A DNA stretch of 51,634 bases, from positions 1 to 51,634 of the forward strand of contig CADDYV010000024.1 in assembly GCA_902810695.1 (NCBI GenBank), given 5' to 3'. This document shows positions 15,550 to 22,975 of this stretch, piece by piece (the stretch's first letter is position 1; each line of letters starts with the position of its first letter). Under the pieces are notes generated by a model that saw nothing but the letters and a program-made list of their open reading frames with translations, was not told the origin of the DNA and ran no database searches. Position numbers and translations under genes: made by a program. Origin of the DNA: Actinomycetota bacterium (GTDB taxonomy: Bacteria; Actinomycetota; Rubrobacteria; Rubrobacterales; Rubrobacteraceae).

Positions 15550-16134
15550 ATGACCGTGCGATATACCCAGATGCGAAGGCCGGCGAACACGATCACGAAC
15601 ACGCTGAACCCGTTCTTCGTGTTCACCGCCCTCTACGTTCTCGTGGCTCTGGCGGAGAGTGCTCTCGACAGGGCATTACTCTACGTAGGGATAGAGCTTG
15701 CCGCCGCCGGAGCTGTGGCCGGGTACGTGCTCTGGCTCAGGCGTCGCTCGCAGGTGGGGGACTTCTGGATATCACGCCGGGCCGAGCGTCTCGTGCCGGC
15801 TGCGTTCACGATCCTCGCCTCCGCCGTCCTGATCCTCTCACTCTATTTCTTGCACGCGCCAGAAGGTTTGTTCCGGGCGACGATCTCGATGGGCTTGGCT
15901 ACGGTGGTATCGGCTGCTATCACCCTCTTCTGGAAGATAAGCGCCCACTCCTCGGTCGCGGGGCACGCCACAGTAGCAGGCTTTCTGCTGCTCGGACCCG
16001 CGGGCGTGGTTTTCCTGCTCACCCTGCCGCTAGTGCTCTGGTCTCGCGTCGCAACGAAAGCCCATACGCTGCCCCAGGTGTTCGCGGGAGCGGTTCTCGG
16101 GGCCGTTCTCGCGCTCTCTTTTATCCTTGGATGA
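15550..16134 (+). CDS. PAP2-superfamily-like membrane phosphatase
   Basis: 194 residues with about five membrane helices. A weak PAP2 signature is visible near the C-terminus: SAHSSVAGHATVAGF resembles the (P)SGH motif, and WSRVATKAHTLPQVFAGAVLG resembles SR-x5-H-x3-D. The catalytic Asp position is Gln, and the first K-x6-RP motif is not clear, so it may be a divergent or inactive lipid phosphatase. There is no ribosome-binding site; a TAGATT lies 10 bases upstream. Confidence 0.65.
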   Translation: MTVRYTQMRRPANTITNTLNPFFVFTALYVLVALAESALDRALLYVGIELAAAGAVAGYVLWLRRRSQVGDFWISRRAERLVPAAFTILASAVLILSLYFLHAPEGLFRATISMGLATVVSAAITLFWKISAHSSVAGHATVAGFLLLGPAGVVFLLTLPLVLWSRVATKAHTLPQVFAGAVLGAVLALSFILG

Positions 16135-16174
16135 ACCCGCAGATCCAAACGAATAACTCCTCGGATCTGAGAGC

Positions 16175-16209
16175 GCGGACCGGGGGCTGTGATCTAGCCC
16201 CCGGTCCGC
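16175..16209. terminator. GC-rich bidirectional terminator hairpin
   Basis: Two perfect 14-bp arms (GCGGACCGGGGGCT and its complement at 16196-16209) enclose a 7-base loop. It lies between convergent genes ending at 16134 and 16225. There is no U-tract on either side, as often seen in high-GC genomes. A bidirectional terminator is the simplest reading. Confidence 0.75.
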
Positions 16210-16224
16210 TGAAAGACCTTCTGG

Positions 16225-16557
16225 TTACCCGGTAGGAAGCACATCCTGGCCGTAACGCTGGACGGCCCGCTCTATCGCCGGGGCTCCCTTGGCTAGATCT
16301 TCTGGGGTCATCACGGGATAGAACTCGACGGTTGCACCGAGCCCGAGGAAGAGGGGTTCTCCGATAGCGGGTATTTGCGAGGGATCATCTATGTCCACCA
16401 CGATGTATCCGCCCCGCGCACCACCAACGGTCGTGAAGTAAGCTGCCTCGGGTTTGATCTCCTCGAGTATGGATTGGATTGTCTCTCCGAGGGTCCCATC
16501 CTTGACCAACTCATTCCCTTTGTCCATCGGTATAGAGCACTTGAGCATAAAGCGCAT
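16225..16557 (-). CDS. Small ABM-like (DUF3303-like) protein
   Basis: 110 residues, about the length of one dimeric alpha/beta barrel domain: MRFMLKCSIPMDKGNELVKDG at the start (strand then helix) and a GGYIVVDIDD strand. Similar proteins are annotated as DUF3303 or muconolactone-isomerase-like folds; no catalytic residues are assigned. GAAAGGAG precedes the ATG. It is 15 bp after the tandem ABM gene and probably in the same transcript. Confidence 0.65.
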   Translation of the reverse strand: MRFMLKCSIPMDKGNELVKDGTLGETIQSILEEIKPEAAYFTTVGGARGGYIVVDIDDPSQIPAIGEPLFLGLGATVEFYPVMTPEDLAKGAPAIERAVQRYGQDVLPTG

Positions 16558-16572
16558 AAACTCTCCTTTCTA

Positions 16573-17196
16573 TCAGGCGCCTGCGGCGGTTGCCGCTTTT
16601 ATGGCGCGCAGTTTGAGCTCGCCGGTAATGACTTCGGGTGGATGCGCGAGGAAGCGAGCCAGGTTTTCCCGCACCCAGGAGAGAGTATTCTCGTTGGATG
16701 CCTCTGCCGAGGCGCGATCTGCGAAGGCGCTCCCCGATACGATCACGCCGTCTCCCGCATCCAACACCCAGTAGATGCCGAAACCCGGGGTGCTGACGAT
16801 CTGCGGCACCAGACCTTCTTCAACCAGCCGGGTTACCTCCGGGACATCTCCAGGATCGAAGCGATACCGCCTCAGCACCGTATGGTAACCTTCGATCTGC
16901 TCCTCCTTCACCTCGCGGATTGAAATCTCTCCGGTCGTAACCTGCGGGGGATCGGGCAGAAGAGAAGCCAGATTGTCCCCGACCCAGCTTGCTGCTATGC
17001 GAACTGATTCTTCGGCTCCCGCTTTATCCTCGAAGAAGCTGGCGGTGAGTACACCTTCCTCGCCGACGTCCACGATAGAGTAGGAGACGAAGCCCGGCGC
17101 TTCCCTGATCAGGGGCACAAAGCCCTCGCGTGCGCGACGTACCACCTCCTCGACGATCTCGGGTTCGGCCTTGTACTGCCTTATCGTTGCGTACAT
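16573..17196 (-). CDS. Tandem ABM-domain protein
   Basis: 207 residues from ATG 17196, preceded by GAGGAG. It consists of two similar halves of about 100 residues, each beginning with a YATIRQYKAEP- or YHTVLRRYRFDPG-type strand and each containing VPLIREAPGFVSYSIVDVG- or VPQIVSTPGFGIYWVLDAG-type segments and a (S/A)WV-x-(D/E)NLA helix. This is an internal duplication of the antibiotic-biosynthesis-monooxygenase-like fold, so one chain could form the barrel normally made by a dimer. Function unknown. Confidence 0.75.
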   Translation of the reverse strand: MYATIRQYKAEPEIVEEVVRRAREGFVPLIREAPGFVSYSIVDVGEEGVLTASFFEDKAGAEESVRIAASWVGDNLASLLPDPPQVTTGEISIREVKEEQIEGYHTVLRRYRFDPGDVPEVTRLVEEGLVPQIVSTPGFGIYWVLDAGDGVIVSGSAFADRASAEASNENTLSWVRENLARFLAHPPEVITGELKLRAIKAATAAGA

Positions 17197-17630
17197 AGGG
17201 TTTTCTCCTCGATTATCCTGCTTGACAATTTCTCCGTTGCTGTTGCTGGCGACCGAGACACCGTTGACTCCTCTCGAACCGGATCCCTGCAATCAGCTTG
17301 TGAACCACCTCCTTACTCTGAAGCCGCCACAGAACGCAAAACCGGCCACGGACGCCTCTCAAGTGTCCGGTAGCCGGTTGCACCACTGGCTCCTCCCGCT
17401 CCCTCCTCGAAGTAACCTTCAAGGAAGTGCCCACTCATCGGGGAGACGGGACTCTAAGCCTCTACCATATCGGGCCAGTCTTGTAAAAATGAATGCTATA
17501 GGAGTTCGAGATGCGGCGTATCCCCCATTTGTACTATTTTGGGCAATCTATCAAAGTTTTTGGAAGGTGATCTCCGGGAAGAGCGTTGGGACGGAGGGCG
17601 GCGATGGCCGTGCTGCTGTGGATCGAAGGA
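17197..17630. other. 434-bp non-coding gap with a structured segment
   Basis: No convincing gene lies here. At 17340-17379 the arms AACCGGC/GCCGGTT enclose inner arms GGAC/GTCC with an 11-base loop. On the minus strand this sits about 145 bases upstream of the ABM gene and is followed by TAAGGAGGTG, a near-perfect Shine-Dalgarno with no start codon at a usable distance (17308-17317). A structured 5' leader, or the remnant of a lost gene, are both possible. No known riboswitch class fits well. Confidence 0.4.
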
Positions 17631-18095
17631 CTACCGCGTACCTGTGTTTGTGGATCGAGAGAATAGGTCGCCGACCCTGATCTGATCGTAGAAACCGGTA
17701 ACCTCCCGAACCTTACCGCCGCTCACCCGCATCAACCAGCAATAGATCATGTTGTAATCTACGCCGTTTTTACCTCTGCCACCCTCCGAGCGGAACCGGA
17801 CAGCGGCCCACTCTCCATCGCCGATTATCTGCTCTACCACGGGTTTGGGCCAGGAAGCAAGGCGCTCGTCGAGTGGTTTATAGACCTTTTCGGTGTACTC
17901 TTGTTTGCTGCGGTAGATACCGGAAATCGGCGAGGTGCCGGTAACTTCCCACACCAGATCGTCGGCGAGCGCATCGAGAAAAACCTCGCCGTCCCAGCCG
18001 GATTCCGCCAGCCGATAGAACCACTTTCCGAGGAATGTTTTCGCGTCTGTACTGATTATGATCCCCTTTGGTCTCTGATTGGTATTACTCCTCAA
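17631..18095 (-). CDS. SnoaL/NTF2-like protein
   Basis: About 140-154 residues of the NTF2-like cone fold: FLGKWFYRLAESGWDGEVF, DDLVWEVTGTSPISGIY and a C-terminal strand set GKVREVTGFYDQ. This resembles SnoaL-like ketosteroid-isomerase-fold proteins; substrate unknown. The start is odd. AAAGGGG is correctly spaced from an ATC codon where homologues would have ATG (ATC AGT ACA), while the nearest standard start, TTG 18095, has no ribosome-binding site. A mutated or AUC start is possible. Confidence 0.75.
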   Translation of the reverse strand: MRSNTNQRPKGIIISTDAKTFLGKWFYRLAESGWDGEVFLDALADDLVWEVTGTSPISGIYRSKQEYTEKVYKPLDERLASWPKPVVEQIIGDGEWAAVRFRSEGGRGKNGVDYNMIYCWLMRVSGGKVREVTGFYDQIRVGDLFSRSTNTGTR

Positions 18096-18253
18096 ACCAA
18101 ATATACCGCTCTCAAGAAGCCATTATCCTGGTTTGTCGCAATCACCGGTGCTCCCAGGCCCATAAAATTTCTGCGTCAGGTGCAACGGACTGGCGGCCCG
18201 GGCTGTCAATATCGGTAGAAGGTCGAAAAGCGATGCCTCGAAGGAGGGCGCAG

Positions 18254-18532
18254 ATGGGAATAATATCCTGGATCATACTCGGGCTCATTGCCGGAGTCCT
18301 GGCCAAACTGATTATGCCGGGGCGGGACCCTGGTGGGATCATCCTGACGATCATCATCGGGATAGTAGGCGCCCTGATAGGTGGTTTTATCGTAAGTGCT
18401 TTTGGTGGTCCCGGCGTTACCGGGATAAACGTCGCCTCCATCATCGTGGCCATCATAGGGGCGATCATCCTGCTGTTGATCTACCGGCTGTTCGCCGGCC
18501 GCAGGACCTCCTACGGTGGAAGAAGGCGCTAA
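18254..18532 (+). CDS. GlsB/YeaQ/YmgE-family stress membrane protein
   Basis: 92 residues from ATG 18254, with AAGGAGG six bases upstream. Three hydrophobic helices with the family block GLIAGVLAKLIMPGRDPGG and GALIGGF identify a transglycosylase-associated (GlsB/YeaQ) protein. In Gram-positives glsB lies beside gls24/asp23 genes and takes part in envelope stress response. It heads the cluster 18254-20966, though 257 bp separate it from the next gene. Confidence 0.85.
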   Translation: MGIISWIILGLIAGVLAKLIMPGRDPGGIILTIIIGIVGALIGGFIVSAFGGPGVTGINVASIIVAIIGAIILLLIYRLFAGRRTSYGGRRR

Positions 18533-18789
18533 ACGCTTCTCTAAAAACTCTCTGGGAAAACGTCGGCGGGAGCGACCGTTTCTGCGAGAGAAAGGAGTTT
18601 GCTCTGCCTTCTTCGCAGATGAACGCCGCTACCTCAGGAGTAGGACATTGATGGTCTCATAGATGCCGTGGAGAAGCTCTAGGACGAGAGGAAAGGAGGA
18701 ACCAGCACTAAAAGCGACGATACCTCACATCGCAGATTCCTGAGAGTGGAGATTTTCCTTTAGGCGAACAACGAAGGAGCAAATGAACC

Positions 18790-19245
18790 ATGAGCGAGCA
18801 GCGAGAGAGCAGGCAGCAACGGCAAAGAGATCAACAGCGGCAGGGACAGCGTGGACCGCTGCAAACCGAGCACGGTACTACCGTCATAGAAGATACGGTG
18901 GTCGCGAGGGTGGCCGGCATCGCGGCGCAGGAAGTGGAAGGCATCAGAATGGGCGGCGGCGCTTCCCAGGCTGTGGGCGGCTTTATCGGTAGCTTTACCG
19001 GCGGTGGTACCCAGACCCAAGGCGTCTCGGTAGAGGTGGGTCAGGAAGAGGCAGCAATAGATCTGACCATGACCACCGAGTATGGCAAGGCGATCCCCCA
19101 GCTTACCGAGGCGGTAAGGCGCAACGTGATAAACCGGGTAGAGAACCTGGTGGGCTTGCGGGTAACGGAAGTAAACATAGCAGTCTCCAACATTTTCTTC
19201 CCTCAAGAGGAACAACAGCAGCAGTTGGAGAGTCAGCAGAGATAG
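18790..19245 (+). CDS. Asp23/Gls24-family envelope stress protein
   Basis: 151 residues. The Asp23 domain (about 28-135) includes TVVARVAGIAAQEVEGIRMG, EVGQEEAAIDLTMTTEYGKA and a final strand VTEVNIAVSNIFF. Both ends are Gln/Arg-rich low complexity (N-terminal 1-25; C-terminal QEEQQQQLESQQR). Asp23 proteins coat the inner face of the membrane through AmaP anchors. AAGGAG lies 10 bases before ATG 18790. The upstream gap 18533-18789 holds no recognisable gene. Confidence 0.85.
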   Translation: MSEQRESRQQRQRDQQRQGQRGPLQTEHGTTVIEDTVVARVAGIAAQEVEGIRMGGGASQAVGGFIGSFTGGGTQTQGVSVEVGQEEAAIDLTMTTEYGKAIPQLTEAVRRNVINRVENLVGLRVTEVNIAVSNIFFPQEEQQQQLESQQR

Positions 19246-19281
19246 CTTTTACGAATCCTGGAAGAGGGAAGCTCCGAAGCC

Positions 19282-19575
19282 TTGGATAACGAGTTGAGAC
19301 TCGCTGCGACCATCGCCGTGGCAGCCCTCGCCACAGAGGGAGTTTCGAGGCTGGGCTCAGGGATCTACGCCGAGGCGGCTACCTACGGGGCGGGAGAGAA
19401 GGTAGAGGGAGTGGTTGTAAAGCCGGGAGAAGTTGAGGTGCACGTGGTCCTCTCGTACCCGCTCCTCGCACCGGTCCCGGAGCTGGCCGAAGAGGTGAAG
19501 CAGAATGTTAATCCGCTGGCAAAAGGCCGCGAGGTGATGGTAGTGGTCGAGGACATCGAGGTAGGAAGAGGTTGA
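19282..19575 (+). CDS. Short Asp23/Gls24-like protein
   Basis: 97 residues from a TTG start with only a weak purine-rich ribosome-binding sequence. ATIAVAALATEGVSRLG, a VVVKPGEVEVHVVLSYP strand pair and PELAEEVKQNVNPL match a minimal Asp23-type domain. It is shorter than usual and lacks the low-complexity tails of its neighbour. It overlaps the next start by four bases (TTGA). Confidence 0.7.
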   Translation: MDNELRLAATIAVAALATEGVSRLGSGIYAEAATYGAGEKVEGVVVKPGEVEVHVVLSYPLLAPVPELAEEVKQNVNPLAKGREVMVVVEDIEVGRG

Positions 19576-20159
19576 GGATCTTCAACAGGCTTCTGATGGC
19601 GCTCGTCTTCGCCGCGCTTACGGTGATCGGGGCCTTCGCCGCGATCTACGCTTTCAACCTCTTCGGATACCGGCTCTCGGAGCTTCCCCTCTCCGGTCGA
19701 GTTGGAAATACCCCCTTTTACTCGGGCCTGAAGAACTTCGTGGGAGCGGTAACCAGCGGTGCATTGTCGTCTCTGGAGATCGCCATCCTCGTCGTAGTGG
19801 CGGTTGTAGGCCTGATCCTGCTCCTCGCGGAGCTCAAACCTCCCAGACCCAGGCATGTGCGCCTGGGAAAGCGGGGCACGGCCGCTACCCGCCGGGCGGT
19901 GAGAGGGGAGGCCATAGCCGCGGCTCGTCAGACCCCGAACGTGCTCTGGTCCTCGGCGCGGGTCAAGGCCCGAAGGAGACCGGGGGCAAAGGTGCGGCTC
20001 AAGGCCGGCGTGCGTAGTGGGGAAGACCTGAGCGCGGCGAGGTCCGAGTTGCGGGATCGAGTCAGCGGGCACCTCGAACGAAAGGGGATACCCCTGCGGA
20101 AGCTCAAGGTCAAAGTCGTCGAGGCCGAGGGGCGGCAGGCCGGAAGAAGGGTGCGCTAG
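19572..20159 (+). CDS. AmaP-like membrane anchor, basic C-terminus
   Basis: 195 residues. RIFNRLLMALVFAALTVIGAF begins the first transmembrane helix and a second lies at about 73-93 (EIAILVVVAVVGLILLLAEL), the AmaP layout. The cytosolic C-terminus is strongly basic (repeated RR/RK). AmaP tethers Asp23-family proteins to the membrane. The TTG start overlaps the preceding stop, so the genes are coupled. Confidence 0.7.
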   Translation: MRIFNRLLMALVFAALTVIGAFAAIYAFNLFGYRLSELPLSGRVGNTPFYSGLKNFVGAVTSGALSSLEIAILVVVAVVGLILLLAELKPPRPRHVRLGKRGTAATRRAVRGEAIAAARQTPNVLWSSARVKARRRPGAKVRLKAGVRSGEDLSAARSELRDRVSGHLERKGIPLRKLKVKVVEAEGRQAGRRVR

Positions 20160-20161
20160 GC

Positions 20162-20719
20162 ATGAACGTGTTCAACCGCCTCGTGCTGATCGTGGTTGCC
20201 CTGCTGATGCTGGCCATACCGGTATTTTTGCTCCTGATGGGTTTTCAGGTGATCCCGGCGGATCAGGTCGCCTCGTACTTCGACTATCGCGCGGCCCTGA
20301 GGTCTCTGGACGATGTCTCCTTATCCGGCCTTGCGCGCATCCGGCTGTGGATGGGCATAGGCGGTATAGTGCTGGCTGTCCTGGCATTCCTGCTGTTTTT
20401 GCGGGAACTTGTTCCCCGGATTCGGCGGGCCAGAAGCGCCATCATCGAGGATGAGCCGGGCAAGGAGGTCAAAATCGAGGTGAGGGCTCTGCGGGCTCTT
20501 GTCGAGAAGGCCGCCCGCGAGACGGGCGTTGTCTCGGCTGATGCTTCGCTGAGTTCCAATGGAAATCGCTGCGGGATTCTCTGCCGCATCGAAATCCCGG
20601 ATTCGGCTGACTTCTCCGAACTGGCGAGCCGGGCCCGCGACAACGTGCGCAAGGTCCTGGAGGAGCAGAAAGTGCCCGTAGACGAGATCGAGGTGAGAGT
20701 AGAAGGAGCTACATCTTGA
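20162..20719 (+). CDS. AmaP-like alkaline shock membrane anchor
   Basis: 185 residues, two bases after its paralogue. NVFNRLVLIVVALLMLAIPV starts the first helix; the second is at about 60-82 (GIGGIVLAVLAFLLFLRELV). The cytosolic domain (about 100-185), with VEKAARETGVVSADASLS and VPVDEIEVRVEG, has an Asp23-like strand-helix pattern. It is one of two successive AmaP-like proteins, consistent with paired anchors for the two Asp23-type proteins upstream. Confidence 0.75.
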   Translation: MNVFNRLVLIVVALLMLAIPVFLLLMGFQVIPADQVASYFDYRAALRSLDDVSLSGLARIRLWMGIGGIVLAVLAFLLFLRELVPRIRRARSAIIEDEPGKEVKIEVRALRALVEKAARETGVVSADASLSSNGNRCGILCRIEIPDSADFSELASRARDNVRKVLEEQKVPVDEIEVRVEGATS

Positions 20720-20762
20720 GAACTACCGCGTCAAACTACGTCGAAGAGAAGGAGGTATAGAG

Positions 20763-20966
20763 ATGCCGGTGTGGAGTTACAGGGAGTGGGGAGCGATAAT
20801 CGGGGTAGTGCTGGTGGTGATAGGGATATGGCTTGGCGTTGGTGATGCAGCCATCGCCATAGTTGGGGGGATAATCGGATACCTCATAGGAAGGTTTCTG
20901 GAAGGGGAGTTGGACTTCGGCGATCTCCAGGAGCGCGCCCGGCGCCGCCGCACCGGGGTCAGGTAG
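20763..20966 (+). CDS. DUF2273-like small integral membrane protein
   Basis: 67 residues with two closely spaced membrane helices (about 9-28 and 30-46, WGAIIGVVLVVIGIWLGVGD and IVGGIIGYLIGRFLEG) and a basic tail. Small DUF2273 proteins are standard members of Asp23/AmaP clusters. GAAGGAGG lies close before the ATG. It ends the envelope-stress cluster and converges on the MscS gene. Confidence 0.75.
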   Translation: MPVWSYREWGAIIGVVLVVIGIWLGVGDAAIAIVGGIIGYLIGRFLEGELDFGDLQERARRRRTGVR

Positions 20967-20974
20967 CGTACCGA

Positions 20975-21790
20975 TTACCGCTCGCCTCTCGCGCCCCGCT
21001 CGGATTCCTTTTCGACCACGTGCTCCAGAAAGCGCGAGTTGGGGATTATGTAGATGCGCCCGTTGGCGCCACGCAGCGTCGTCGTGGCGTAGCCTATATC
21101 CTCTACGGTCCCGGAAACGCCGTCGAGGTGGATCTCATCTCCCTCCTCGATCCGCTCCGAAATATAGCGGTTGGCGGCGACGTTCTGGGAGAGCTGCCGC
21201 AGGCCCAGACCCAGGGCCAGAGACGCGGTCAGCGCCACCGCTCCGAGACCTATGATCGCAACAACGATCAGGATGGTAGGCTGTATGCCGAGCAGGCTCG
21301 CGGCGAGTATGGCGGCGATGAAGATTACGCCGAAGCGGACAATCGAGCCGAGCGTCCCGGTACGCCTCACGCCCGCCTCCGATAGCCCCCGTTGGACGAG
21401 CCCTTCGACCACCCGTGCTGCTGCGGTGCCGAACACGATGATCAAAATCGCAGCCAGGAGCCGGGGCAGATAAAGGATGATCTGGTTCAGGGTCATGGAG
21501 AGGCCCTGCAGCCCCAGCGGCCCCAGCGCCGCCGCCAGGACAGCGAACAGGATGATCGCCCAGAAGACCACCAGACTCGCGAACTGCGACGCGCTGCTGC
21601 TTATCCCGCCCTCCCGCATCAGGGAGTTCACGCCGACGCGCTCGCACGCCTGATCGAACCTCAGACGCCGCAGCAGCGCGGCAACCGCCGGCCTTACCAG
21701 GCTAGCCACCACAAACCCGGCGACGACCATTACGATGGCCGCTACAGCTTTTGGTATGTAATCTACGAAGTTGGATGCTATATGGCCCAA
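20975..21790 (-). CDS. MscS-family mechanosensitive ion channel
   Basis: 271 residues from TTG 21790, with GGGAGG eight bases upstream. The frame is open further upstream, but that would overlap the anti-sigma gene. Four to five membrane helices include two similar TM_helix repeats (YIPKAVAAIVMVVAGFVVAS and YLPRLLAAILIIVFGTAAAR), then the MscS beta domain with EEGDEIHLDGVSGTVEDIGY and ANGRIYIIPNS. It probably releases solutes on osmotic downshock. It follows the anti-sigma gene by 16 bp on the same strand. Confidence 0.85.
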   Translation of the reverse strand: MGHIASNFVDYIPKAVAAIVMVVAGFVVASLVRPAVAALLRRLRFDQACERVGVNSLMREGGISSSASQFASLVVFWAIILFAVLAAALGPLGLQGLSMTLNQIILYLPRLLAAILIIVFGTAAARVVEGLVQRGLSEAGVRRTGTLGSIVRFGVIFIAAILAASLLGIQPTILIVVAIIGLGAVALTASLALGLGLRQLSQNVAANRYISERIEEGDEIHLDGVSGTVEDIGYATTTLRGANGRIYIIPNSRFLEHVVEKESERGARGER

Positions 21791-21806
21791 AAGAGTGTCC
21801 TCCCGT

Positions 21807-22118
21807 TCAAGATAGCCCAAGGTAATAGATGATTGCCCGCCCGTAGGAGCCGAGCAACCCTGCAACCAGTTCCTCCGCCGCGCCGAGATATGTCCTCAAG
21901 GCAACCTGCCGGGCGATCCGGCGCTCCAGGTCGTGCGGGACCTCCACCTCTTCTGCGGCTGCTGCAGCGAGCAGGACGAACAGGCGCTCGTAGCGGGCGA
22001 ACTCGTCTCTGAGGCGGGCGGATCCGGCGAGCGCCTCCTCCACCCTTCTCTCCTCTTCCTCGGAGAGCTCCCCTGCCACGTAGGCTGGAAGCAGTTCTTC
22101 CACGCGGTCCTCGCTCAC
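21807..22118 (-). CDS. Small soluble anti-sigma factor-like protein
   Basis: 103 residues from GTG 22118, overlapping the sigma gene stop by four bases (GTGA). The N-terminus, ELLPAYVAGELSEEEERRVE, matches the sigma-binding domain of RskA/ZAS anti-sigma factors, but the HxxxCxxC zinc motif is absent. The protein ends with YGRAIIYYLGLS, without a clear membrane helix or extracytoplasmic domain. It may be a soluble anti-sigma factor, or a truncated one that works with the neighbouring MscS gene product. Confidence 0.7.
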   Translation of the reverse strand: MSEDRVEELLPAYVAGELSEEEERRVEEALAGSARLRDEFARYERLFVLLAAAAAEEVEVPHDLERRIARQVALRTYLGAAEELVAGLLGSYGRAIIYYLGLS

Positions 22119-22654
22119 GTCAGGAGCTCCTTCAGGCGTCGCCTGCCGCGGTGCGCCCACGACTTGACCGTTCCTTCGGGCACTCCCAGGGTTTGCGCCG
22201 CCTCCTCGTAGGTGAGACCCTCCAGGTCGTGCAGTACGATGGCGGCTCGCTGGTCGGGCTCGATGAGCTGCAGGGCCCTGTGCAGCCGGTCTACCTGTTC
22301 GCTTGCGATCACCTCGGCTTCGGGATCGGGCAGGGGATCGGGGAGCATGTCCTGGGATGGAAGCTCCTTCCGCTTGGCACGCTCGTTGAGGCTCACGTTC
22401 ATCGCCACGCGCAGCATCCAGGTTCTGAAGGCGCTACGTCCCTCGAAACTATCCAGCCTCCGAAATGCCCGCACGAAAGCCTCCTGGGTGGCGTCCCTGG
22501 CATCTTCTCTATCGCCTAGCACGCGGTAGCAGACCCTGTAGACCGAGCTCTGGTGCCGCCGAACCAGCTCGGAGAAGGCCCGTCGGTCGCCGGCCTGCGC
22601 CCTGGTGACCAGAAATCCGTCGTCTAGCTCTGAAACTTTAGACAGGTCGGGCAT
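22115..22654 (-). CDS. ECF-type RNA polymerase sigma factor
   Basis: 179 residues from ATG 22654. Sigma region 2 has FSELVRRHQSSVYRVCYRVL and ATQEAFVRAFRRLDSFEGR, with FRTWMLRVAMN. Region 4 has RAAIVLHDLEGLTYEEAAQT and GVPEGTVKSWAHRGRRRLKELL. The frame stays open upstream to GTG 22846 and would add about 64 mostly hydrophobic residues; this is treated separately. On this strand TTGACA (22720-22715 area) and TATACT are 20 bp apart, a poor promoter. It forms an operon with anti-sigma and MscS genes. Confidence 0.9.
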   Translation of the reverse strand: MPDLSKVSELDDGFLVTRAQAGDRRAFSELVRRHQSSVYRVCYRVLGDREDARDATQEAFVRAFRRLDSFEGRSAFRTWMLRVAMNVSLNERAKRKELPSQDMLPDPLPDPEAEVIASEQVDRLHRALQLIEPDQRAAIVLHDLEGLTYEEAAQTLGVPEGTVKSWAHRGRRRLKELLT

Positions 22655-22975
22655 CGGTTTCGTTGCTTCCCACCGTCCGCACGGAGGAAGTATAGCCACG
22701 AAAAGAAATCTTTTTGTCAAAGCCAGAGCCAACAGCCCGCAGCCCATGATCTGAGACAGGCAAACCACCAGCAGAGTACACGGTATAGCCAATACCGGGA
22801 GCGCCGTCGCAGAAACAATGAGCAGGAGCAAGCCTGCAAAAACCACTCGCCGCCACCTTGGCGGCGCAGTCGGTGCGGACGATGCCGCCAGGAAAAATGT
22901 AGAGAATTTATATACTCGGGACCGTGGGACACACTTCTGTAAACGACCGCTACGCTATCGTGGTCTTCCCCGGAA
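22655..22975. other. Gap upstream of the ECF sigma operon
   Basis: Holds the sigma promoter and, on the minus strand, an open frame continuous with the sigma gene (from GTG 22846) that encodes two hydrophobic stretches. On the plus strand TATACT (22911-22916) lies in an AT-rich patch and could drive the doubtful small gene at 22976. Nothing else recognised. Confidence 0.4.

Noticed and set aside
17325-17385. Plus-strand sequence resembling the 3' half of a c-di-GMP-I riboswitch (ACGCAAA ... GGTAGCCGGTTGC).
   Set aside because: The 5' half does not match, the bases pair better as a simple nested hairpin, and no plus-strand gene lies downstream within range.
17300-17410. T-box leader on the minus strand.
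   Set aside because: The UGGNACC-type core is not present and the downstream gene is not an aminoacyl-tRNA synthetase or amino-acid gene.
18783-18992. ATG at 18783 as start of an alternative small protein overlapping the Asp23 gene.
   Set aside because: It is out of frame with the recognisable Asp23 domain and encodes an Arg/Ala-rich shadow; the frame from 18790 carries the domain.
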